From: Flavobacterium plurextorum
GTDB taxonomy: Bacteria; Bacteroidota; Bacteroidia; Flavobacteriales; Flavobacteriaceae
DNA: 64,000 bases
Reading direction: 5' to 3'
Assembly (NCBI RefSeq): GCF_002217395.1
Contig: NZ_MUHD01000002.1
Span: 96,374 to 160,373, forward strand
The notes under the pieces are model-generated. The model was not told the DNA's origin. It searched no databases and was given only the letters and a program-made list of their open reading frames with translations. Shown in pieces: positions 44,740-53,514 of the stretch. Within the stretch, counting starts at the first letter, position 1, and each line of letters opens with the position of its first letter. Position numbers and translations under genes: made by a program.

Positions 44740-46674
44740 CTATTTTTTTCTAAGCTTGTATTTGCTTTCTTTATATAAATTACCTGCTGTAATTACGTGT
44801 GCCAAGGCATCTTTTGCCAACTCTTCGTTTAATTTTACAGGAACTAAAGTCGTATCATTTTTAACCTCAAACTGAAGAGGTTTTAAATTAGGCTGCATAA
44901 TTACAACCTGATTTTCAACTCTAAATGCATTGATATCGTTAAACTGCATAATTGCTCTTCCTTGTACTTTCTCATCAAGTTTACTTAGATTTCTACCTAC
45001 CATTGGAGTTTCGAAAGGAAGTCCTAAATAACTTAATAATGTTGGCGGAATATCAATTTGACTTGCTAATTTATTATAAACAGCACCTTTTGGAACTCCA
45101 GGTCCCATAATAAATGCAGGAATATGAAATTTGTTTATTGGCACTAAATTTTTTCCGTATGTTCTTGTATTATGATCCGCAATTACAATAAAGATTGTAT
45201 TTTTAAAATAAGGCTCTTTTTTAGCCATTTCAAAGAATTTTCCAATTGAAAAATCCGCATACTTCATAGCATTATTTACCGTTGCAGGTTTTGAATCATA
45301 AGGTTTTATTCGGCCTGCAGGATATTCAAAAGGTTCATGATTTGAAGTGGAGAACATTAAAGAGAAAAATGGTTTGTCACCTTTTGCCTTAAAATAATTA
45401 TTTGCTTTTGTAACTAAATCTTCATCAGAATAGCCCCAAGTTCCTTTAAAAGCATATTTATTTCCATCTGATTCAAAATCTTCTTGATCTACAATATCTT
45501 GAAAACCATTTCCGTTGAAAAACGACGCCATATTATCAAAATTGGCCATTCCTCCGTAAATAAAACTCGTATCGTATCCTTTTTGTTTTAAAGCATCTGC
45601 AAGTGTAAAAAATCCTTGCTGCGAATTTCCAAGTTTTACAACGCTTTCTGACGGTGATGGTAAAAATCCGGTTACAACTGCTTCAATTCCGCGAACACTT
45701 CTTGTTCCTGTACAATACAAATTGGTAAACAATAATCCTTCTTTTGATAATTTATCAAATTCTGGCGTCAGCGGTTTTCCTCCTAAAATTCCAACATATT
45801 CAGCACCTAAACTTTCTTGTAAAAAAATCACCAAATTATATGGCTTTTTCAAAACAGAATCTGGCTGCTGTACATGAAGAAACGGAATTTCAGCATCTGT
45901 AAAATCGTTTGGACCAGCAATCATGTATTTTTTCACACGAGCGATTGCTTCAGCTTCATCCATTTTACCGTACATTTTTGTGTTTCCTTCATTTTTAATC
46001 GAATAAGCAGCAAAAGCAACAGTATAAAATGAATTTAATCCTAAAGTATTTGTCAATTGATCTGTTGAAAAAACAGCATTACTGGCATTGATAGGACGCT
46101 TTGAAGTAAGACTTGAACGTGCTCCAAAAAACAATAAAAATGCTAGTAATGGAAAAACCATTAATTTGAATTTATATGGAGTACTTGTTGTATGAAAATA
46201 TTTTTTCCCTTTTTTGAAAGCAAAATAAAGTACAACTCCTAAAATTAAAAAAGTTACAATTATTGAAGTCAGATAACTTTTTAAAAGCATTCCAACAACT
46301 TCCTTTGGATAAATAAGATAATCTAAGAAAATTTTATTGGGACGTGTATCGTATTGTTTTACAAAATCAGGCGTAGCTAATTCTACAAAAAGAATCAGAA
46401 ACAGGAATAAAAAACTATAAATTACCAAAAAATTATTGGTGAACTTAAGCCATTTATTTGGTAAAAAAGTAATCAAAACGGCTGGTAAAAATGACAAATA
46501 GCAAAGTAAAATCAAATCCATTCGCAAACCGATTGGAAAAATATACCAGAAATTTGGAGTTTCTACTACTCTTTCTTTAAATAGAAAAAATAAAAAGATT
46601 CGGCTTAAAGTAGTAATCAGTAATCCGATTAAAATAAAATTAACTATAGGTTTTAAATAACGTAAATTTTTCAT
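44740..46674 (-). CDS. LTA-synthase-like sulfatase-fold membrane protein
   Basis: 644 aa. Five helices in the first 185 residues, then an alkaline phosphatase/sulfatase-type domain: IFLQESLG (Glu287 as a metal ligand candidate), CTGTRSVRG near 321-329 with the nucleophile threonine, FSTSNHEPFEYP, and IVIADHNTRTYG. This is the LtaS/phosphoglycerol transferase group, present in Gram-negatives as envelope phosphoglycerol or phosphoethanolamine transferases. Substrate unknown. Active domain in the periplasm. Confidence 0.85.
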   Translation of the reverse strand: MKNLRYLKPIVNFILIGLLITTLSRIFLFFLFKERVVETPNFWYIFPIGLRMDLILLCYLSFLPAVLITFLPNKWLKFTNNFLVIYSFLFLFLILFVELATPDFVKQYDTRPNKIFLDYLIYPKEVVGMLLKSYLTSIIVTFLILGVVLYFAFKKGKKYFHTTSTPYKFKLMVFPLLAFLLFFGARSSLTSKRPINASNAVFSTDQLTNTLGLNSFYTVAFAAYSIKNEGNTKMYGKMDEAEAIARVKKYMIAGPNDFTDAEIPFLHVQQPDSVLKKPYNLVIFLQESLGAEYVGILGGKPLTPEFDKLSKEGLLFTNLYCTGTRSVRGIEAVVTGFLPSPSESVVKLGNSQQGFFTLADALKQKGYDTSFIYGGMANFDNMASFFNGNGFQDIVDQEDFESDGNKYAFKGTWGYSDEDLVTKANNYFKAKGDKPFFSLMFSTSNHEPFEYPAGRIKPYDSKPATVNNAMKYADFSIGKFFEMAKKEPYFKNTIFIVIADHNTRTYGKNLVPINKFHIPAFIMGPGVPKGAVYNKLASQIDIPPTLLSYLGLPFETPMVGRNLSKLDEKVQGRAIMQFNDINAFRVENQVVIMQPNLKPLQFEVKNDTTLVPVKLNEELAKDALAHVITAGNLYKESKYKLRKK

Positions 46675-46734
46675 TAGATGCTTTAGACTATTTTTTGATT
46701 AAGGCAAACTATAGAGACACATTGTTGTGCGTTT

Positions 46735-46962
46735 CTACTCTTCGTAACGATTTATTTCTCGGTCATAGAACTCATTTGCCAAAACAATCAAACCTTCCAT
46801 TTCTGCATTTAACTCCGCTTCATCAAGATCTTCGGCTTCTTCCATAAACTCAACCTCATCATCTTTTAGATTGATTATAAATCTAGGGTAATCAAGGTGA
46901 ATGATAAAAATATCATCTGGAAAATCAGTATTATCTCCAAGTAAAAATTTAGGTAGTTCCAT
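46735..46962 (-). CDS. Small acidic conserved protein
   Basis: 75 aa, pI strongly acidic (EEAEDLDEAELNAEMEG). Starts MELPKFLLGDNTDFPDDIF, with an HLDYPRFII strand pattern. No known motif. It lies alone between two large minus-strand genes. A 46706-46740 stretch (TAGAGACACA ... TGTGCGTTTCTA) just after it resembles the hairpin at 51795. Conserved hypothetical in related genomes as far as I recall. Confidence 0.6.
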   Translation of the reverse strand: MELPKFLLGDNTDFPDDIFIIHLDYPRFIINLKDDEVEFMEEAEDLDEAELNAEMEGLIVLANEFYDREINRYEE

Positions 46963-47089
46963 TTTTATTTATTTATTATTTTGTTTTATTTTTTTGCTTT
47001 ACCCGAAGTTATCGAGACGCAAGGATTAAACTATTTATTATTTGTTTAAGTCATTTAATCCGTGCCAGATTCTTATTTTCTGCTCAAAT

Positions 47090-48475
47090 TTAAGTATTTG
47101 AAACTGAATTAGTATTTAATTTCCTAGTTAAATAATGAAAGCGCATGAATAGAAAAATTGCCGCTGCAGTTAATCCTGCCAAAAGTCCAATCCAAACACC
47201 TTGAGCTTTCCATTCTGTATGTTCGCCTAAATAATATGAAATTGGAAAACCAATTATCCAATAAGCTACAAATGTTATATACATTGGGATTTTTACATCT
47301 TGTAAACCACGTAAAGCACCAAGAACAACTACCTGAATTCCATCAGAAATTTGAAAAACTGCTGCAATTAAAAGTAATTTTGATGCAATGCTGATTACTT
47401 CTGTATTATCCATAAGCTGCCCGCTGTTTTCCATATTTAAAAAGATGTAAGGCAGATGATTGTGAAAAACAACAAACAATATTGCAAAAAATGTTTCTAT
47501 TATAATGGCAAGCAAAAAAATTGAACGTGCCACAACAATTAGTTTTTTATAATCTTGTAATCCTCTCTGATTACTAACTCTAATCATCGAAGTTACACTT
47601 AATCCCATGGCAAACATAAATGTCATCGAAGCAAGACTTAAAGCAATTTGATTGGCCGCTTGGCTCGTTTTACCAATATTTCCGCAAAGCCATATTGACG
47701 CTGTAAACAATACAACTTCAAAAAGCATTTGCATTGCTGATGGAAATCCAATACTTATAATTTTTTTGATGGTAGCTTTTTTAATTTCCTGAAAGCTGAA
47801 GTTCTTGAAAAAACGCTTTAAATCATTTCTTCTAGAAAGCATGATATGCATAAACATAACTAAGAAAATCCTAGAAATTACAGTTCCTAAAGCGGCACCA
47901 ATAATTCCCATTTTTGGAAAAATCCATATTCCGTAAATCAACACATAATTGATTCCTACGTGCAGTACATTTGCCATAATCATTGCATACATAGAGTATT
48001 TTGTCAATGATAATCCGTCAGCAAATTGTTTGTATCCTTGATACATAATTAGCGGAATCAACGAAAAAGCCACCCAGCCCAAATACGGTTTTGCTAAAAC
48101 AATTACTTCTTCTGGCTGCTGCAATAATTCCATGATAGGCTTCGCAAACATAATTACCGTAAAAAGAACTAATCCTAGAATGGTACATAAAAATAATCCA
48201 TGATGAAAAGCGGATCTAATTTTAGTATCATTTTTTTCGGCATCACCTTCGGCAACAATTGGAGTAATAGCGGTAGAAAAACCAATTCCTAAAGACATTG
48301 CAATAAAAATCATACTGTTGCCCAGAGAAACTGCTGCCAGTTCAGTACTTCCAAGTTTTCCCACCATTATATTATCGACAATACCAATTAAGGTATGTCC
48401 GACCATTCCTAAAATTATGGGATATGCTAATTTTAAATTGTATGAAAACTCTTTGGTGTACTGCTTTAAATTCAC
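47090..48475 (-). CDS. MATE family multidrug/organic cation efflux transporter
   Basis: 461 aa, twelve helices. N-terminal LAYPIILGMVGHTLIGIVDN, VGKLGSTELAAVSLGNS and the duplicated second half fit the NorM/MATE fold. Driven by Na+ or H+; substrate not readable. Monocistronic. Confidence 0.92.
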   Translation of the reverse strand: MNLKQYTKEFSYNLKLAYPIILGMVGHTLIGIVDNIMVGKLGSTELAAVSLGNSMIFIAMSLGIGFSTAITPIVAEGDAEKNDTKIRSAFHHGLFLCTILGLVLFTVIMFAKPIMELLQQPEEVIVLAKPYLGWVAFSLIPLIMYQGYKQFADGLSLTKYSMYAMIMANVLHVGINYVLIYGIWIFPKMGIIGAALGTVISRIFLVMFMHIMLSRRNDLKRFFKNFSFQEIKKATIKKIISIGFPSAMQMLFEVVLFTASIWLCGNIGKTSQAANQIALSLASMTFMFAMGLSVTSMIRVSNQRGLQDYKKLIVVARSIFLLAIIIETFFAILFVVFHNHLPYIFLNMENSGQLMDNTEVISIASKLLLIAAVFQISDGIQVVVLGALRGLQDVKIPMYITFVAYWIIGFPISYYLGEHTEWKAQGVWIGLLAGLTAAAIFLFMRFHYLTRKLNTNSVSNT

Positions 48476-48665
48476 TTCTATTCTTTTTTAGTGTGCAAAG
48501 ATAATCAGAAGCTTCGAATTCTATTCTATTAATAAAAAGATAAGCCAATTTTAAGGTGAATTTTGGCTAAACGCAATATTATGTAACGATTTTTAAAAAT
48601 TATATAACGAGCTCCAAAGGTCTTGATTCTACTTTTACAGTATTAGAAATTCAAAAAAAATTGTC

Positions 48666-49181
48666 ATGAGAAAATTACAAATGTTATGCCTGGCGACTTT
48701 CGCTTTTTTATACGCCAATACCACTTTCGCTCAAGACAGTGAAACAAAAAATTACGATCAAGGTTTTAGATTAGGATTTGGTGTGAATGGCGGAATACCA
48801 ACTGACAATGATTACAGATGGTCGCTTGGTGGAGATGTTCGTTTACAATACGATTTATCTAAAAAAACATCGTTGACTTTAACTACAGGTTTTACAAACT
48901 TGTTTATGAAAGATCAAAATGGAGTTGAAGTAAAAGATCTTGGATTTATACCTGCTAAAGCTGGTTTTAAAGCTTTCATCTGGGAAGACCAATTTTACGT
49001 TCTAGGTGAAGTAGGTGCAGGTTTTGCCGTAACAAATGGCTATAACGACACTACTTTTTTGTGGGCGCCGGGAATTGGATACGCCAATAAGTACATTGAT
49101 ATTAGTGTTCGTTACGAAGACTATAACAAATTCAATACCAACCAAGTGGCGTTACGTTTAGCTTATGGTTTTAAATTATAA
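48666..49181 (+). CDS. Small outer membrane beta-barrel protein
   Basis: 171 aa. Signal peptide ends at TTFAQ. Eight to ten strands, with FRLGFGVNGGIPTDN, WSLGGDVRLQYDLSKK and the last strand QVALRLAYGFKL, typical of OmpA/OmpW-like single barrels. It starts an isolated transcript with a CCCGACAG terminator. Confidence 0.72.
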   Translation: MRKLQMLCLATFAFLYANTTFAQDSETKNYDQGFRLGFGVNGGIPTDNDYRWSLGGDVRLQYDLSKKTSLTLTTGFTNLFMKDQNGVEVKDLGFIPAKAGFKAFIWEDQFYVLGEVGAGFAVTNGYNDTTFLWAPGIGYANKYIDISVRYEDYNKFNTNQVALRLAYGFKL

Positions 49182-49218
49182 AAAGAAAGGTTTAATTTAT
49201 TATTTTGTTTTTGGTAAC

Positions 49219-49251
49219 AAGCCCGACAGTTTTCATAGTCTGTCGGGTTTT
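49219..49251 (+). terminator. CCCGACAG-family terminator of the barrel gene
   Basis: AAGCCCGACAG and CTGTCGGGTTTT stem with a ten-base loop and T tail. Confidence 0.88.
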
Positions 49252-49314
49252 GTTTTTTATAATTTCTTATTTCTAAAAAAAATTATCTAATCATCAAATT
49301 GACACATTATCAAA

Positions 49315-50193
49315 TTAATCCTTTTCTAATGCTTTTTTATACATTTCAAAATTAGCTTTTATTTTATCGTCCAATTCTGGTTCTTTAATATCAGTGTGTT
49401 TTTGCATTTCTTCCCAAATAATTTTTGCCACAATATAACGTGCCATTTCCTTATCGTCGGCAGGAACTACATACCACGGCGCATAATCTGTAGAGGTTTG
49501 ATTAATTGCTTCTTCGTAGTATTCCTGATATTCTGCCCAATGCTCGCGTTCCTTCAAATCACCTGGTGAAAATTTCCAATGATGTTTCTCCTCTTCTAAA
49601 CGGCGCAACAAACGTTTTTTTTGTTCGTCTTTGCTTAAATGCAAAAAGAACTTCATTATAATAGTTCCGTTTTGAGCAATATGTTTCTCGAAATTATTAA
49701 TCTGCTCAATTCTATTTTCCCAAAACTTAGGCGTAATATCATCGATAGATTTAATGTCTGGTAAATTCTCTGACAAGATATATTCGGGATGCACACGAGT
49801 TACTAAAACATTCTCATAATGTGTTCTATTAAAAATGGCGAACTTTCCTTTCTCGGGTAAAACAATATAATGACGCCATAAATAATCGTGTTCCAGCTCG
49901 CTTGAATTTGGTGTTTTAAAACTATGAACTACTACTCCACGCGGATTAAATTCTTTAAAAACTTCCCGAATCAAACTATCTTTTCCTGAAGTATCCATTC
50001 CTTGAAGGCAAATTAAAACCGCATATTTATTATGAGCATACATTACGTCCTGCAAATCACTCAATTTAGCTTGAACCTTATCCAATTTCTCTTCCTTTTC
50101 ATCGTCATCAGCATCAATATTTAACAAAGTAGGAAGTTTACTTAGTTTGATTTTATCTGTAACTTTAAAATCTTTCGGGTCTATTGATTTCAT
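49315..50193 (-). CDS. Polyphosphate kinase 2 family protein
   Basis: 292 aa. Walker A LQGMDTSGKDS (63-73), the lid region LEEEKHHWKFSPGDLKER and Walker B-like FNRTHYENVLVTRVH (121-135) identify PPK2. Such enzymes make GTP/ATP from GDP/ADP or phosphorylate AMP with polyphosphate. Length is that of the single-domain class; nucleotide preference cannot be read. Divergent from the PH-like membrane gene. Confidence 0.93.
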   Translation of the reverse strand: MKSIDPKDFKVTDKIKLSKLPTLLNIDADDDEKEEKLDKVQAKLSDLQDVMYAHNKYAVLICLQGMDTSGKDSLIREVFKEFNPRGVVVHSFKTPNSSELEHDYLWRHYIVLPEKGKFAIFNRTHYENVLVTRVHPEYILSENLPDIKSIDDITPKFWENRIEQINNFEKHIAQNGTIIMKFFLHLSKDEQKKRLLRRLEEEKHHWKFSPGDLKEREHWAEYQEYYEEAINQTSTDYAPWYVVPADDKEMARYIVAKIIWEEMQKHTDIKEPELDDKIKANFEMYKKALEKD

Positions 50194-50235
50194 GTTTTTT
50201 AGTTTTTTGTATCATAAATATACTACTTTTACGAA

Positions 50236-50253
50236 TTCCGATAACTATCGGAA
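50236..50253. repeat. Palindrome TTCCGATAACTATCGGAA
   Basis: 8-bp arms TTCCGATA and TATCGGAA with a two-base centre between the divergent ppk2 and 50337 genes. It could be a small operator or a dispersed iterated palindrome. Confidence 0.5.
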
Positions 50254-50336
50254 CTGCTATTCATTGCAATACTTTTTAATAAATTGCTCTCAAGGTTAAA
50301 CAGTTGTTCTTAAAACAAGCTTTTAGATAAGAAAAA

Positions 50337-50930
50337 ATGCAGCGATTCAATATTTATAAAAAATCAAAAAAGTTTCATTGGAGCAGCGCTTCAATATTTT
50401 TTTCATTACTATTATTGTTGTACTTAATTTATTTTATTAAGAATAATTTATTTTCTCTAGCCAAAGGATTATCTGAAGACGCATTTTTAAAATCCGCCCT
50501 TTTATTCTCTTTTATTATATTAGTACTAAAATCAATTGGTTTAATAAAACCTAAAGCCTTAAATGGTACGTTTAGCGGCTTTTTAGAGTTTTTTGAAGAT
50601 GCTATAATTATAGATGACGAGAAATTTCAAATTGAAGAAATCAAATTAGTTGAAATTTCTAATAATGATTACTACGGTAAACCAACGAAAAATGGCTTTG
50701 ACTCTTCGTTATCAAGCGGAATAGAAAATCGAATAACTCTTACGCTAAATTCTGGAGAAAGAAAAACATACTACTTTGAATTGTACAATCAATATGATTT
50801 AGGAAAAGTTGAGGATGAACTAGTTTCATATTATTTAAAAGGAAAAATGAAGTTTACAGAACTTTGCAAAATATTAAAATTAAAACAATCAGAAATAGAG
50901 GAATATAAAAATCAAATTACTCTTCTCTAA
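50337..50930 (+). CDS. Membrane protein with PH-like domain
   Basis: 197 aa. Two helices (about 17-35 and 50-67), then FSGFLEFFEDAIIIDDEKFQIEE and ITLTLNSGERKTYYF, beta-rich like bacterial PH domains, then a C-terminal amphipathic part (ELCKILKLKQSEIEEY). Similar layout to the product at 4482-4943. Followed by the next gene after 11 bp, so probably one transcript. Confidence 0.55.
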   Translation: MQRFNIYKKSKKFHWSSASIFFSLLLLLYLIYFIKNNLFSLAKGLSEDAFLKSALLFSFIILVLKSIGLIKPKALNGTFSGFLEFFEDAIIIDDEKFQIEEIKLVEISNNDYYGKPTKNGFDSSLSSGIENRITLTLNSGERKTYYFELYNQYDLGKVEDELVSYYLKGKMKFTELCKILKLKQSEIEEYKNQITLL

Positions 50931-50941
50931 CAGAAACATTC

Positions 50942-51778
50942 ATGGAAAAATTCACATTAGAAATATTATTTCAAATCATAGGAATCGGTTCGGCATCAGG
51001 ATTATTTTACAATAATGATGCACTTTATGTAATTGGCGACAACAGCGGATTCTTATACGAATACAATATGCAGAATCAGCAATTAAATCAACACGCTTTA
51101 ATTGACAATCCGACACAGAATATTCCAAAAAACTTAAAACCTGATTTTGAGTCGCTGACAAATCATAATGATACTTTGTATATTTTTGGTTCTGGTTCAA
51201 CCGAAAATAGAAACAAAATGATTGAGTTCGACCTTAAATCTAAAACTGTTTTACAAAAGAATAATTTGGTCGACTTATATGGTTTAATGCAAAATTTTGG
51301 AGAAATAAAACCTGAAGATTTCAATCTGGAAGGTTCTATTTTCGACGGTGAAAACTGGTATTTGTTTAATCGCGGAAATGGCGTTTCAAACAAAAACACC
51401 ATTTTTACGATTCACGCCAAAAGTCTTGGTGAAGAATTTGCCTTAATTTCTGTGAATTATAAACTTCCAAAAATAAAAGGTATTCGTTCCAGCTTTACTG
51501 ATGCCATTTTAGTTGAAGACAAAATCTATTTTCTTTCTACAGTCGAAAATACTAAATCAACTTACGATGACGGTGAAATCTTAGGAAGTTTCATTGGCCG
51601 AATCGATCAGAAAACCATGAAAATAGATTTTACTCAAAAAATTACTTCAACCAATAAATTCGAAGGTTTAACTTTTTACAAAAAAGAAAACAACAAAATT
51701 GAGTTCTTGCTTTGCGAAGATAATGATACAGAAGTTTTAGAAACTAAGATTTATAAATTGACATTGCCTGTTAAATAA
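50942..51778 (+). CDS. Propeller-like protein of unknown function
   Basis: 278 aa without a clear signal peptide. Repeated strand pairs such as GSASGLFYNNDALYVIGDNSG, LYIFGSGSTENRNKMIEFD and DAILVEDKIYFLSTVEN suggest a small beta-propeller (DUF6929-like, low certainty). Second gene of a pair with the PH-like membrane protein gene. Confidence 0.5.
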   Translation: MEKFTLEILFQIIGIGSASGLFYNNDALYVIGDNSGFLYEYNMQNQQLNQHALIDNPTQNIPKNLKPDFESLTNHNDTLYIFGSGSTENRNKMIEFDLKSKTVLQKNNLVDLYGLMQNFGEIKPEDFNLEGSIFDGENWYLFNRGNGVSNKNTIFTIHAKSLGEEFALISVNYKLPKIKGIRSSFTDAILVEDKIYFLSTVENTKSTYDDGEILGSFIGRIDQKTMKIDFTQKITSTNKFEGLTFYKKENNKIEFLLCEDNDTEVLETKIYKLTLPVK

Positions 51779-51794
51779 ATTTTTACGCATAGAA

Positions 51795-51855
51795 TATCGT
51801 AGAGACGCACTGCGGTGCGCCTCTACGATAAAACCTTTGTAGCTTTGTAACTTTG
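51795..51855. terminator. GTAGAGACGCAC hairpin plus CTTTG octads before the ECF sigma gene
   Basis: TATCGTAGAG (51795-51804) and CTCTACGATA (51821-51830) with an inner CGCAC/GTGCG stem form a long hairpin 16 bases after the propeller gene stop. CTTTG follows at 51835, 51843 and 51851, period 8. Confidence 0.75.
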
Positions 51856-51935
51856 AACCTAAAAAAAATATTTTTTTTCACCCCTGTCCCAACCTTTTTA
51901 TCTTTTTCTCTCTCTATATAAGAAAGACAACAATT

Positions 51936-52472
51936 GTGATAAACGAGACTCAAATAGCAAACTGTAAAAAAATGCATCGTGATGCCCAGCGTCAGGTGTA
52001 CGAATACATGGCGCCAAAGCTGTACCGCCTTTGCAAACGATATTTAAAAAAGGAAGAAGAAATCGAAGAAGCTTTGGCAGATTCATTCTTTACCATTTTC
52101 ACCAAACTGGATCAATTGAAAGAAGCATATGCTTTTGAAGCTTGGGCTAGAAGAATAACGGTAAATCATTGCTTGGCGACTATTAGAAAAGAAACTAACT
52201 TCAATATGTATCTGGATGATGTTAAGCTGATTTCGCAGCCTTCAACAGAGGAATTAACAACATTAGAAGAGGAAGATTTACTTAATTTATTAAACCATAT
52301 TCCAGACGGCTGTAAAACAGTATTTAACCTTTTTGTTATTGAAGGTTTTGCGCACAAAGAAATAGCCGAAATGCTAAAGATCTCCGAGGGCACCTCAAAA
52401 TCACAATTGAATGCCGCAAAGACCAAATTAAAAGAACTGGTTAATAAACTCTATTATCAAAAAGCAAAATAG
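51936..52472 (+). CDS. ECF RNA polymerase sigma factor
   Basis: 178 aa from a GTG start at 51936 (an ATG at 51972 would cut the first helix of region 2). Region 2: HRDAQRQVYEYMAPKLYRLCKRYL and FEAWARRITVNHCLATIR. Region 4: IPDGCKTVFNLFVIEGFAHKEIAEMLKISEGTSKSQL HTH. It is 2 bp before the membrane partner gene, and thus one operon with it and the VWA gene. Confidence 0.93.
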   Translation: MINETQIANCKKMHRDAQRQVYEYMAPKLYRLCKRYLKKEEEIEEALADSFFTIFTKLDQLKEAYAFEAWARRITVNHCLATIRKETNFNMYLDDVKLISQPSTEELTTLEEEDLLNLLNHIPDGCKTVFNLFVIEGFAHKEIAEMLKISEGTSKSQLNAAKTKLKELVNKLYYQKAK

Positions 52473-52474
52473 TC

Positions 52475-53443
52475 ATGGACAATCAAGATAAATTATTCGA
52501 TAAAATAAAACAAGCTTCGCAAAATGCCGAGTTTAAAGACTTTCCTGGAATGGAAAAAGTCTGGTCGCGCGTTGAAGAAAAATTGGACAAAAAAGAAGAT
52601 AAAAAAACAATCGCATTGTGGAAAAAAATTGCTGTTGCCGCTTCTCTTCTTTTATTGATTTCTTTAGGTTCTCAATTTTTTCTTTCGGATAAAAAATCAG
52701 CAACTGAAACACAAGAAGTAGTGATTCAAGAAAAAGAAAAATCTAAAGAACCTGTTTTAAATCAAGAAAACACAATTCCTTCTTCTGGTTCTGGGCTTGT
52801 TTCAAATGAAGAAGCTGCTGAAATTTTAGAAAAACAAAATAAAGGACAAAAAGCTGTCGCCATTCATGAAGAAGCAGCTCCAAATATTCAAGCAATAGAA
52901 CCTTTAGCAGACAAAAAAGTTTATACAGAACCTCTTGCTTCAGCTCCTGCACTTGTTGCTCCAGTTCAGCAAAATTATGCTGAAGAACAAGACAATGCTG
53001 CATTTTCTAAAGAAGAAACTGTCTCAGCCGCTAGATATTCAAAAGCCAAAGAATCGACTAAAGTTGCTTATGGTGCAAAACAATTTCAAAGCGTTAAAAA
53101 AAGTACGCCTTTAGTAATTTTAAACGGGAGTGCAGTAGCTCACAGCGATGATGCCAAAAAAGACAAAATGCTGCAGAATGAGCTTCCGAATCTAAATCCA
53201 GAAAACGTAGATTCACTTGTAATTCTTGATGAGCCTTTGTACATCATCGATGGGATTTACTATTCAGAAAATGATTTATTTGGCAATAACCCAACAAGTC
53301 CATATGCGCCTTTAGACAAACAGGATATTAAAACAATAACCATTTTACAAGACCTTGAAGCTACAGAAAAATACGGCGAAAAAGGTAAAAAAGGAGTTGT
53401 CATAATTACTACAAAAACAGGAAAACCTACTCCGAAAAAATAA
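52475..53443 (+). CDS. Anti-sigma-like membrane protein with TonB-plug-like tail
   Basis: 322 aa. A cytosolic head of 50 residues (FPGMEKVWSRVEEKL) could bind the sigma factor; one helix at about 51-70. The periplasmic Glu/Lys/Ala-rich stretch leads to a C-terminal piece of TonB plug domain, IIDGIYYSENDLFG and ITILQDLEATEKYGEKGKKG followed by VVIITTKTG (about 258-318). No barrel is present. Starts 2 bp after the sigma gene. Anti-sigma role is inferred from order and topology. Confidence 0.65.
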   Translation: MDNQDKLFDKIKQASQNAEFKDFPGMEKVWSRVEEKLDKKEDKKTIALWKKIAVAASLLLLISLGSQFFLSDKKSATETQEVVIQEKEKSKEPVLNQENTIPSSGSGLVSNEEAAEILEKQNKGQKAVAIHEEAAPNIQAIEPLADKKVYTEPLASAPALVAPVQQNYAEEQDNAAFSKEETVSAARYSKAKESTKVAYGAKQFQSVKKSTPLVILNGSAVAHSDDAKKDKMLQNELPNLNPENVDSLVILDEPLYIIDGIYYSENDLFGNNPTSPYAPLDKQDIKTITILQDLEATEKYGEKGKKGVVIITTKTGKPTPKK

Positions 53444-53448
53444 TTCCA

Positions 53449-53481
53449 AGCTTTGTCAAAGTCTGCAGCTTTGACAAAGCT
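53449..53481. repeat. CTTTGTCAAAG hairpin
   Basis: AGCTTTGTCAAAG and CTTTGACAAAGCT, 13-bp perfect stem with a seven-base loop, 5 bases after the membrane protein stop. Related copy at 57155-57187. Confidence 0.7.
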
Positions 53482-53514
53482 AAATCCGAACATTAATTCT
53501 TAAAACTTACTATC

